Shown here one piece after another: positions 54,801 through 63,200 of a stretch of DNA of 64,000 bases. A program made the position numbers and the translations under genes. The DNA lies in NCBI GenBank assembly GCA_039105265.1, contig JAPFFF010000053.1, forward strand, positions 1 through 64,000, given 5' to 3'. This stretch comes from Tritrichomonas musculus (Eukaryota > Parabasalia > Tritrichomonadida > Tritrichomonadidae). Within the stretch, counting starts at the first letter, position 1, and every line of letters starts with the position of its first letter. The notes below the pieces were generated by a model that saw only the letters and a program-made list of their open reading frames with translations, was not told the origin of the DNA and did not search any database.

Positions 54801-55070
54801 CTGATGGTTCAATTGCAGTTGTAGCTGAATCTGATGGTTCAATTGCAGTTGCAGCTGAATCTAATGGTTCAATTGCAGTTGTAGCTGAATCTGATGGTTC
54901 AAATTGCAGTTGTAGTTTAATCTAATGGTTCAAATTGCAGTTGTAGCTGAATCTGATGGTTCAATTGCAGTTGTAGTTTAATCTGATGGTTCAAATTGCA
55001 GTTGTAGTTTAATCTGATGATTCAATTGCAGTTGTAGTTTAATCTGATAATTCAATTGCAGTTCTCGTGG
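42896..55070 (-). repeat. Diverged 30/31-bp satellite subfamily, right arm outer part
   Basis: The unit changes here to AATCTGATGGTTCAATTGCA followed by GTTGTAGTTT or GTTGTAGCTG. Many units carry one extra A (TTCAAATTGCAG), giving 31 bp, so reading frames collapse. The PstI site is mostly lost and CAATTG replaces it. Orientation matches 26,831-42,895. Recurring blocks include GAAGTTGCAGCTG units followed by TAATGGTTAAATTGCAG. Higher-order spacing is visible: one marker at 43,477 and 44,690 (1,213 bp), and at 46,417 and 47,661 (1,244 bp). A 4,185-bp offset links 45,723 with 49,908 and 46,207 with 50,392. In 52,100-53,900 the scarce TCTATTGATTAAATTG units recur 1,488 bp apart. No gene is evident. 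Confidence 0.93.
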
Positions 55071-55432
55071 AATCTGTTTCGGCTCAAAATTTGATTTGAA
55101 GATTGGATTCGGCTTAGAATTTGGTATTAAGAACTTTTTGAATAGCTACGAAATAAACCTTTCAAAAAAAAAGTGGGGGATTCCCTAGATAGATTCTCTC
55201 AACCAGAGCCGAAACATTTCACAATAGTGTCTCTATTCCAGCGATAGGGAATTTCCAAAAGAACAGTATCGTTCTATCTTTTTTAAAAAATAAAGAACAA
55301 AATACCTTTAATTTTAAGATAATGTAAATAACTTCAATAATATTTTATTATTAATAAATAATGTATTTCGCACATAAAAAGGATAAAAAAAAAAAAAAAA
55401 ATAACACATGGAATGAAAACATGGCTTTAAAC
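55071..55432. other. Satellite outer edge and 3' flank of the phosphatase gene
   Basis: Two faint, diverged remnants with TTCGGCT (about 55,077 and 55,109) follow the last satellite unit. The sequence then turns into low-complexity host DNA with an A9 run near 55,164-55,172 and an A17 run at 55,385-55,401 (T17 on the strand of the following gene). An 8-bp inverted pair ATTCCCTA/TAGGGAAT lies at 55,180-55,187 and 55,245-55,252. No gene is seen. Confidence 0.5.
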
Positions 55433-56458
55433 TTACTTCTTCTTTGATTTTTTATGCTTTTTGAAGAAGGAAGATTGGCAAGATGCTAAAGCTGACTTTG
55501 TGATAGGAGAATCATATAATCGATATGAATTTGCTTTAGCTGGATCAATCAAAGTAAATTTACATTCAAGACTTTTTTCAACTCTCAAAAGAGCTGCCTT
55601 ATTTTGATATGTATTACAATAATTTGGAGCTGAAAAAATGGTTAAAACTGATTTATCTGGATTAAAAGGAAATTCATACCCATTCAATACTAATTGATGA
55701 GCTCTGCATATAAGATCATAAGTATTTTGGCGCAAAAAAGAATTAACTATATCTGAACCATAAGTATAAGAAATGCCTCTTGAATTAGGTTGAAATCCTG
55801 AACCTTGTGTTGAAGGATCTGACCAAAGCAAATCGGCTACTGTTCCAGAATTTGGAATGTCAAAAGGCTTTTTAAGAGAAGATATTTGACTCACTGAATT
55901 GAGATATGGCGATAACCCACCATGCACACAAAAGATTCTGCTTGAAATAACTGCCGCGATTGGAAGATAACTAAAGACTTTGTTAAATTGATGCCATATA
56001 TCGACTGTATAACGTTTACTACATTCTTCATAAAATCCATAAAATTGGTTAACAGATGGCGATTCATGATTTCCCCTTAAAATCCAAACTCGATCAGGGA
56101 ATTTAACTTTTAAGGCCAATAAAAATGATATTGTTTCAACTGAATTATTTCCTCGATCAACGTAATCTCCAAGAAATATATACTTTTTTAATGGAGCTGG
56201 ACCAGCCATTCTCATAAAATGAATAAGATCATAAAATTGACCATGAATATCACCGACAATTTGAACTGGCGAGGTTACTTGCAATAATGTTGGCTCTTTT
56301 GATAGAACTTTGATTGCTTCTTTGCACAGTGATCTGATATGCTCTTTTTTTATTTTAATAAAATTATTTTTGTTCCATAATTGAGGATTTGAAAAGTTGA
56401 ATGATTCGTCGTTTGTTGCTTGAGAAAGTTTTTTAAGTATTTTGTTAACATGCTTCAT
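55433..56458 (-). CDS. PP1-like serine/threonine protein phosphatase catalytic subunit
   Basis: This 341-residue protein belongs to the PPP family and hydrolyses phosphoserine and phosphothreonine using two metal ions. All signature motifs are present: GDIHG (69-73), GDYVDRG (97-103), GNHE (129-132), HGG (179-181), SRG (226-228), RAHQ (252-255) and SAPNYC (276-281). The six metal ligands fall at D70, H72, D98, N130, H179 and H254, which is human PP1 numbering plus six throughout, so the core aligns with PP1 without gaps up to RAHQ. Catalytic R102, H131 and R227 are kept. The family core is about 300 residues. The extra length is a short N-terminus and a Lys-rich C-terminus (FFKKHKKSKKK) that could act as a nuclear or binding signal. 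It starts at ATG with an intronless frame. The closest relation to PP1 rather than PP2A is inferred from spacing. An active enzyme is likely. Confidence 0.93.
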   Translation of the reverse strand: MKHVNKILKKLSQATNDESFNFSNPQLWNKNNFIKIKKEHIRSLCKEAIKVLSKEPTLLQVTSPVQIVGDIHGQFYDLIHFMRMAGPAPLKKYIFLGDYVDRGNNSVETISFLLALKVKFPDRVWILRGNHESPSVNQFYGFYEECSKRYTVDIWHQFNKVFSYLPIAAVISSRIFCVHGGLSPYLNSVSQISSLKKPFDIPNSGTVADLLWSDPSTQGSGFQPNSRGISYTYGSDIVNSFLRQNTYDLICRAHQLVLNGYEFPFNPDKSVLTIFSAPNYCNTYQNKAALLRVEKSLECKFTLIDPAKANSYRLYDSPITKSALASCQSSFFKKHKKSKKK

Positions 56459-57064
56459 TTAGTTAAGATTTTTTTTTCTGTTTTAATTTCTCAAATTCAA
56501 AAAGATATCGTTCTTTTCAAAATAATAAATCTCTGAATATTTTCATATATATGAAAAATATAATTATTTTTACAATAGTTATTTATCGTTCAAGAAAATA
56601 TTTAACGAAATAACTAATGTATTTTTCCATACAATATATTATTTTAAAACAATAAAAAAATTTTTTTCTTTTGTATTTTGCATTTTAAAGAAGATAAACT
56701 ATAAATTGAGATTCATTTTTCGAAAATTTTTGATACTTTTGAAAGGAAGATGATTAGATAGTTCTCAAATTATAAAATTTGCAAATAATATTTTTGCATT
56801 GACGAATTCTTGCAAAAAACCTATTTAATTCTTCAAATTTGTTTAGTTATTGCAAATATTCTTCAATGGCTCTTCGATATGAAAAGATATATCTATAAGG
56901 AATTTTTAATTTAAGTCAAAAATGTTAGCAATTGCGATAATCTCAATTATAAAATTGGCATTTAATTAAATTTTGTGCTTGCTTCAAATAATGCAAATGG
57001 AATATATATTACAAATGGTAATATTTTTTATTGTAAAAACATTATATACATGAAAATATACATA
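56459..57064. other. AT-rich intergenic region
   Basis: About 600 bp lie between two minus-strand genes. The region should hold the promoter of the PP1-like gene and the 3' end of the Asn-rich gene. It is strongly AT-rich with homopolymer runs. I saw no RNA gene, no repeat unit of the satellite family and no convincing initiator within 50 bp of the phosphatase start. Confidence 0.5.
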
Positions 57065-57733
57065 TTAATTGTTATTATTATAATCATCATTAAAAGCATT
57101 TTTGTGATTTTGATAATCATAGTCATCATAAATACTTTTCTCTTTTTTTATTAGCAATTCGTCATCATAATGGTCATGCTGACCATTATTGATTTGGCTT
57201 TCGTTGCTGTTATTATGTTGTTCGTTATTAGTATTAGTATAATATTTATCATTTGAAAAGTCGCTTTTGGCTTTTGGCAAAAACGGTGGTTTTGACGTTT
57301 TAGACGCTTCATCTGGTTTGTATAAATGATAATGACGATAAGATGGATGAAGAGTTGGCCTTTTCAAAATTGAGGGAAATTCTTGATCAAATGATGTTAT
57401 TGTAGTTTTTATTTCACGAGCTAGAATTTCGCGAGATTTTTCTTTAACAGCTAAAGGAATATTATTAAACCATGATTTAGCATCGATAAAACTTTCTTTC
57501 CAAATTGAATAAGAAGCTTCTTCTTCTTGATGCTCGATTTGAAAAGCATTTTCTTCAATCTGCATACGAAAAAGAGCTAATCGTAGCATAGAGCCTTGAA
57601 GGTTTGGAGGAAGAACGTAAGCTACATTTGGTATTTTTGGACGGTGAGTAGGCTCAGCCCAATGAGTTGTTTTCTTATTGAATGGCTCAAAATACGGTTT
57701 TCTATCAATAAATTCTTCATCACTTTCAGACAT
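57065..57733 (-). CDS. Hypothetical protein with acidic start and Asn-rich tail
   Basis: This 222-residue protein has an ATG start (MSESDEEFID), and I do not recognise its family. Residues 1-130 look like a folded or conserved part: an acidic N-terminus, a Pro-rich stretch (HWAEPTHRPKIPNVAYVLPP, 24-43), then a segment likely to be helical (about 48-115) rich in Glu, Lys and Ile. From about 160 the chain becomes low-complexity, with Asn, Asp, Tyr and His runs (TNTNN, QHNNSN, DDYNNNN), as is common in AT-rich protists. There is no signal peptide or membrane segment. It lies on the same strand as the PP1-like gene 0.6 kb away and is divergent from the second phosphatase, which shares its upstream region. 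The ordered codon use and the absence of stops support a real gene. A nuclear or scaffold role would be speculation. Confidence 0.7.
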   Translation of the reverse strand: MSESDEEFIDRKPYFEPFNKKTTHWAEPTHRPKIPNVAYVLPPNLQGSMLRLALFRMQIEENAFQIEHQEEEASYSIWKESFIDAKSWFNNIPLAVKEKSREILAREIKTTITSFDQEFPSILKRPTLHPSYRHYHLYKPDEASKTSKPPFLPKAKSDFSNDKYYTNTNNEQHNNSNESQINNGQHDHYDDELLIKKEKSIYDDYDYQNHKNAFNDDYNNNN

Positions 57734-58792
57734 GCTTTGGGGAAAAAAATTCTTTTTTTCGAATAATAAATTTCATATAACATTTCCATATATATCAATA
57801 TGCATATCTTCAACCCTTATGGTTATAAGTATAATTTTTTCAATGAAAATACTTTTTAAACCATTATTTATAAAATGCTTTACTTAGAAATACAATATGA
57901 GATTCACATTTTTTTTTAAAATAATTGTAAAGAAAGCTGCACATCTTTTTATGTATTTAGATTATAAATATACTGTCAAGAATTGTTGCGCAATTTTTAA
58001 TCATATTATTCTAATTTTGTTTTCAATATTTTAAAAACTTCATTTTTCCTCAATTATTCAACGATCAAAAATTCTGAAATAAATTGAATATTCTCATAGA
58101 ATGAATATCATCGACTAAATTTTTTTAACATTTATAATAGAAAATAATAGTAAACCATCCAACACCAAGAAAAACTAGTTTCAAAACAATGAATGAAATA
58201 TTTGATTGAAATATGACGATAATTGTAAAATTTTCCTTTCAAATATCCAAAGTAAAGCTTAGAAAATTTAACAACAGTAGAAAATATTCATGATAACATA
58301 AAAAATATTCATTCAATTTTTTCATTATGATGTAAATTCACCCAGAATTGAAATTGAATAAAAAAATTAATAAAGCTTTTTTTGGAAATAATACATTTAT
58401 TAATTATTTTATAAAATTAATTAATTTATTGTTATATATTTACTTAATTATTAATAAATATTAAGTAATAAATAGACTTTAACAAGTTATATAAAATGAT
58501 ATTAAAACAATAATAAATAAATTAAAATTGAGTTATTCAGTACTTTTTATTTTATGAAATTGAAATTTGAAAGTAAATAAAAAAATTTATATTTAAATTG
58601 AATGAAATATGCATTCAATTTTTTTTTGTTTAAAAATTTATACTTTGGTAGCTAATTATTATTTTTAACACATATTATTATATAATTTTCATTTTATGTT
58701 AAAGTTTTTTGGTCAAAGCTTTTTCAAAATTGAATAGATAAAAATTTATTTATTCAATTTACTCAACTTCATTATTTAATTTAAAGCACCCA
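57734..58792. other. AT-rich divergent intergenic region
   Basis: About 1.06 kb separate two divergently transcribed genes, so the region should carry both promoters. It is extremely AT-rich with many homopolymer runs and no open frame of note. Apart from the initiator-like site near its right end I see no defined element, tRNA-like structure or satellite unit. Confidence 0.5.
58769..58773 (+). promoter_or_regulatory. Candidate initiator (Inr) of the second phosphatase gene
   Basis: TCATT fits the trichomonad initiator pattern TCA(+1)YW and would place the transcript start at 58,771, 22 nt before the ATG. That distance is close to the short leaders typical of trichomonads. The motif is short and the region AT-rich, so a chance match is quite possible. 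Confidence 0.35.
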
Positions 58793-59887
58793 ATGAACTT
58801 TAACACAAAGAAAGAGGAAGAATATTTTAACACTATTTTGAAGATTATAGTCTCATGCAATAGACATAAAAGTTTAAGTTCATTATATTCTAATGTAGAA
58901 TTTGATATTAATACAGCAATTCAGATTGCAGAAGAAGTAAACAAACTGTTAAAAAAAGAGCCCTCAGTATTACAGATAACAACAAAGGCACCAGAATCAT
59001 CAGATTTTATTATAGTTGGAGATATCCATGGAAATCTCAATTCACTAGCTCGTATTTTTACCGAAAAAGGCTACCCTCCTCAAACACGGTACTTATTTTT
59101 AGGAGATTATGTTGATCGAGGAGAGAATAGTTGTGAAGTACTGGTATTATTATATAGTCTAAAATGCTTATTTCCGAATGACATATTTTTAATTAGAGGG
59201 AATCATGAGTTTAAAGATATGACAGATATATACGGTTTTAAAGCAGAATGCATTAAAAGGATTCCAGAAAAAAGTGCAGAAAATTTTTATAATAAAATAA
59301 CCGATACTTTTGCCTCACTTCCAATTTGTGCAATTTTAAATGATAGTATATTTTGTGTTCATGGCGGAATCAGCGCATTAGTTGAAAATCGAGAACAATT
59401 ACTCAATGTAAAAAAAGTTGGCCACTTGTTTTGTAGAGATGATTCAGTACAAGCCGAATTTTTATGGAATGATCCAAGTGATGAAACAAAATTTTATGAA
59501 CAAAGCAGCAGAGGAATTGGTTGCATATTTGGCCTAGATGCATTAAATATATTTCTTACTAATATGGATTTTAAATTAGTAATTAGAGGTCACCAAAGTG
59601 TAGCAACAGGATATGAATGGCCACTTGGTGAAGATGCAGGAATATTAACCGTTTTTAGTTCACTTGACTATTGCGGTACATATAATGATGGAGCAATAGC
59701 AATCATACCTAACGAAGATAATGATAATTCACTGGTTAAGGTTCAAACAATCTATGTTTTAACCAAAAGAGATTTTCTCTCATTTAAATACGAAATTCCT
59801 TCTTCGTTATTAGAAAAGCAATTGATTCATATGCCTGTCCAAACAAATTTGCAACTAATTGATTATCCAAAGGTTATTTTGGCTTAA
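58793..59887 (+). CDS. Divergent PPP-family serine/threonine protein phosphatase
   Basis: This 364-residue protein has an ATG start and no introns. Motifs in order: GDIHG (76-80 region: D77, H79), GDYVDRG (104-110; D105, R109), GNHE (136-139; N137, H138), VHGG (H190), SSRGIG (R240) and RGHQ (265-268; H267). All six metal ligands and the catalytic Arg and His are kept, so activity is plausible. Two normally rigid motifs differ: RAHQ is RGHQ, and SAPNYC is SSLDYC (289-294), keeping Tyr and Cys but changing Ala-Pro-Asn. The chain carries an insertion between HGG and the LWNDP motif (about 198-221, around NVKKVGHLFCRDDS). The C-terminal ~50 residues resemble no regulatory domain I know. It is clearly a paralogue, not a recent copy, of the PP1-like gene on the other strand. 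Subfamily assignment is uncertain; the PPP call is firm. Confidence 0.9.
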   Translation: MNFNTKKEEEYFNTILKIIVSCNRHKSLSSLYSNVEFDINTAIQIAEEVNKLLKKEPSVLQITTKAPESSDFIIVGDIHGNLNSLARIFTEKGYPPQTRYLFLGDYVDRGENSCEVLVLLYSLKCLFPNDIFLIRGNHEFKDMTDIYGFKAECIKRIPEKSAENFYNKITDTFASLPICAILNDSIFCVHGGISALVENREQLLNVKKVGHLFCRDDSVQAEFLWNDPSDETKFYEQSSRGIGCIFGLDALNIFLTNMDFKLVIRGHQSVATGYEWPLGEDAGILTVFSSLDYCGTYNDGAIAIIPNEDNDNSLVKVQTIYVLTKRDFLSFKYEIPSSLLEKQLIHMPVQTNLQLIDYPKVILA

Positions 59888-59939
59888 CTTCTATATGTGT
59901 ATTTTTCATAAGATGGCTTATAAATATCATCTAAAGCTG

Positions 59940-59985
59940 TTTTAAATCAGATATCTATTCAATTCTTAGATATCGACATTTAAAA
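59940..59985. other. Long two-part hairpin downstream of the phosphatase gene
   Basis: An outer 8-bp stem TTTTAAAT/ATTTAAAA (59,940-59,947 with 59,978-59,985) and an inner 8-bp stem GATATCTA/TAGATATC (59,950-59,957 with 59,967-59,974) enclose a 9-nt loop. The hairpin lies about 50 nt after the stop codon, so it could form in the 3' end of the transcript. The outer stem is pure A/T and weak; the function is unknown. Confidence 0.55.
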
Positions 59986-60015
59986 CATGAAATATTACCT
60001 AATATTTAGGATTGT

Positions 60016-60030
60016 TCTAACTATTAGTTC
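60016..60030. repeat. 15-bp direct repeat, copy 1
   Basis: TCTAACTATTAGTTC occurs here and again at 60,278-60,292. The second copy sits exactly where the retrotransposon-coding sequence ends. The core AACTATTAGTT is itself a near-palindrome. A 15-bp exact match within 260 bp is unlikely to be chance. Confidence 0.8.
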
Positions 60031-60204
60031 ACCTTAAACTAATACGGTATAAATTATAGAGTAAAAAGAGAATCTATCAAATCTCTTTTCTGGAATAAAC
60101 CATAAAATTTTAATAATTTTTTCCTTTCAAATTTTCAATTGATAACTCAAAATTGATTGAAAAACAAAATATCTCAAAATTTTACAATAAATTATAAATA
60201 TCTT

Positions 60205-60225
60205 TTATTATTATTATTATTATTA
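60205..60225 (-). repeat. (TTA)7 microsatellite; (TAA)7 on the retrotransposon strand
   Basis: Seven perfect TTA triplets. Read on the strand of the adjacent retrotransposon they are TAA triplets about 60 nt past its stop codon, the position where many non-LTR retrotransposons end in a short simple repeat. It could instead be an ordinary host microsatellite. Confidence 0.7.
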
Positions 60226-60234
60226 TAAAAATAG

Positions 60235-60270
60235 TTATCATTTAAAGGCAAAGTTATGCCAAAATGATAA
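60235..60270 (-). other. Stem-loop after the retrotransposon stop codon
   Basis: TTATCATTT (60,235-60,243) pairs with AAATGATAA (60,262-60,270), and after a small asymmetric bulge GGCA pairs with TGCC around a 6-nt loop (60,251-60,256). It lies between the stop codon and the TAA repeat. A stem-loop followed by a simple repeat is the usual 3' recognition structure of several non-LTR retrotransposon groups. That it belongs to this element is inference. Confidence 0.45.
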
Positions 60271-60277
60271 TAAATCA

Positions 60278-60292
60278 TCTAACTATTAGTTC
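60278..60292. repeat. 15-bp direct repeat, copy 2, at the retrotransposon junction
   Basis: Second copy of TCTAACTATTAGTTC. On the minus strand it supplies the last Asn codon and the TAA-TAG stops of the reverse transcriptase frame. The change from GC-rich coding DNA to AT-rich flank occurs here, so it marks a junction formed by insertion, deletion or repair. Confidence 0.75.
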
Positions 60293-63200
60293 CAAAAGAA
60301 CCAGGCGGTTGGAATACCAGCAGCACCTATCATTTTGGACAGCTTGCCCCGAATGAGTTCATCTAATCGACTGAGGCAATTTGTCGGTGCTGTGTTCGCC
60401 ATCAGTTCGTAGTCAATCTTGGGAATCACGAACCGTTTGATGGCGTCAACCGCTTGTGTGAACCGAAGAGCGCTGCTAGTAATTCGAATGACGTCCTTCG
60501 TCATGTCTTCGATTCGCCGAAAAACGTGATGTTTACGCTGCGAAGATTTGCACGCGATTGGAAGTCCGAGATACGTTGTATTGTTCTGAATACTGATGTT
60601 ATCAATACGTCCTCCAGCAATGGTGAAGTTGTCGTTCAACACACTGCGAGAACCATTGTGAGCAATGTATGTGAAAGCGTGGCACTTCTTGCAGTTGATC
60701 TTCATGTCGCCAGCATAACTGCAGAAGTGCTCCACGACCGAAAGCAAGTTCTTCATCCCGACTTCCGAGTCCGAGAACACGATTATGTCATCGGCGTAAG
60801 CTTGAACGGTTGTCGCTGAGTCCAACCAATGATAACCGTCCTCCTTGCAAGCGTTCAACCGCGCGAGGAGAGGTTCGATACAAATGTTGAATAACGTCGG
60901 ACTCAGCGGACAACCTTGCTTGACGCCTTTGCGAAAACAGATAGAATTAGATCGTCTGTTGTTGCTGATGATCTTCGTCGAAGAGTCTCTGTACGAATTA
61001 ATAATCGTTTTAACAAAAGAAAGATCAAAGCCAATGTCTGTAAGATTCTTTTTAATAAGTTTATGTGGTACGGAACCAAATGCATCAGAAAAGTCGATCG
61101 TCGTGATGTAGAGTGACTTTTGGTTCCGTGCAGCATCGTGTATCATCTCATCAACCACAGTTGCATGCTCAGCCGCCCCAGCTGGAATACGCATGAATCC
61201 TTTCTGACTCGGTGATATGAACCTATGTTTTGAATTCAGCGTTTGAAGCGAGCGGCTGATGTGACACATCAGCATCCGATAAATCGTCGGAGTGATGGTG
61301 ATAGGACGCCACGAATGGGCGTCGTCAGGGTCTCCTTTCTTAAACAACATGACGGTTTTGTTCATTTTCAACACCTCCGGAAAGAGACCCGTGTCAAGCA
61401 TGCAACACAACACATTCTTGATGATCGTCGCCGTGACACTCCCGCCAACCTTCCACACACCATTTGAAATGCCGTCGCATCCGACGGCAGACAGATTGGA
61501 TCTCGATCTGACCGCTTTGAGAATAGCTTCTTCGTTGAGGATGAGTGATTTGAGTTCATCAGAATTATTCGATGAAATTCTACGCTGAAGAGTGTAAACA
61601 CCATCTGGGTCATCCCCGAGAGCAGCAGCATCGCTCCACGAGGACCCGTACACGTTCTCGAAATCTTCGACTGGGACGACACATTCCGGTGTGTCGTCGT
61701 TCAACACGAACCAGTCGAGTGTACGTTTGGCGTCTTCAGCGTAGAATTTCTGAAGGAACTTCTTGTAGCCAAGCGAGGAAGGAGAGTTGTTGAGAATCTC
61801 CAATTCCTCTAGCTTGGCACGTATGAATTTCATCCTTTCATCGTAATGCTCATCGTAAATCAAACCGTCAATTGAGTCCAAGTCACCACTCCCAAGAAGT
61901 TGAGAGAACTCCAAAGGAGCCTGTGACAGAAAGCGAACAAGCTTTTCTTTGATGTCTGCGATGACATTACGTTGAGGTTGATCGAGATCTTCATCAGTGA
62001 TGTGAATGCGGGAATGCAGGAGTTCAATACCAGCGATGAATTTGGAGGCCGACTTCATCTGAATCGGTGTCTCCAAGGAATGCGGGCGACGAATCTTATC
62101 TGAACCTCTCCGTGCCGAACGAACGAACTTCCTAATCGACTTCCGTAGAATGAGAATGATTTTCGAAATCATCCCTTCGCAGAGAAGCATTCGGCTGCTC
62201 TTTTCCAAAGAGTCAGAGAGGTTAATAGCTTCATTATACCAATTGAGAACATCCTTGACTTCACTGTTAAACACTTCTTCGAACTTTTTCCTGTGTTTCG
62301 CTAAACGGTCACCCCACAGCTTCGGGAGGTGCACGAAATCATCATCTTCCTTCATGCACCTCGACTTCCAATTCTCAGCTTTGGACAGGCAACTCTCAAT
62401 GTCCACGATCGAAGCTGGCGCTGGGTGAGCCGGATGTTCATCAATTGTGTGAGTATCTTCTTCGCTAGATGAAGAGACTGAATGCAAGTGCGCCTCAGGT
62501 AGTCTCTCGTTGGCAGGTATGAACCCAGCCTGTCGTCTCCGTCTGCGTGAGTCTTCCCCGCGACGACGATCTTCCATCACTTGGAGATCCACCGATTCGT
62601 CTGCCCGAGGTTGCACTGGCATCTGTCTCTCATCATCTTGAGTGACTCTGTTCTCACTCCTCACAATCTTGATTCTCTCCAGGTCAGTGTTGGCTTCACG
62701 AATTTCATCGTCATCGGTTTCAGGCGAAAGCCAATTAACGGATATACTGATGTCGATTGCCTGAACCCGATGACCTTCAACATTGGCCTGGGGATGTGAT
62801 CTGTTGGTATGCTGTTTGACTGTAGCTTTGTCTCTACCAACGAAGTCCTTGCATTTCATGCACAAGGAACCGTGCAGGTCATGGTAAACATCGCTAGCCA
62901 CAAGTAATTTTCGATGTTTCTTAGCGTGCAGAATGCTCATCGCCCAGAAGACTCCAACTTCACGTTTAAGCGCTTCCATGTCCTGGTGCGATGAGCCCAT
63001 GTGGCTGCTCAATGAGTTCGCTCTGCTGACCAAGTAGTCGCAGTCGCTGCACGGACAAACGTGAATGGTACGATAGTGAAAAGCGTCAGGCGGAAGGTGA
63101 GGTGAATCGATCTTCCACCTCAGCTTCCTGCCGACAATGTACTCGAACGCCGCTTGCTCCAGAGGAATGTTATTCGTCGTGTGCGTCGATTTGAGGTGAA

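Larger units (their letters stand above)
59888..60285. other. AT-rich spacer between phosphatase gene and retrotransposon
   Basis: About 400 bp of AT-rich sequence separate the stop of the plus-strand phosphatase from the end of the minus-strand retrotransposon frame. It contains the 59,940-59,985 hairpin, one copy of a 15-bp direct repeat, a TTA microsatellite and a second stem-loop close to the retrotransposon. No gene is seen. Confidence 0.6.

Noticed and set aside
1-55070. Palindromic assembly artefact joining one array to its own reverse complement
   Set aside because: The two arms have different variant modules and different higher-order offsets, and the gap holds asymmetric unique sequence, so one arm is not a mirror copy of the other. 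Independent reads would still be needed to be certain.
55180-55252. ATTCCCTA/TAGGGAAT inverted pair as a transposon end or terminator
   Set aside because: The match is only 8 bp with a 57-bp loop and no supporting context; it is plausible by chance.
24437-60285. tRNA or rRNA genes in the AT-rich spacers
   Set aside because: I looked for cloverleaf-like GC-rich segments in the spacers and saw none. A covariance-model search was not possible here.
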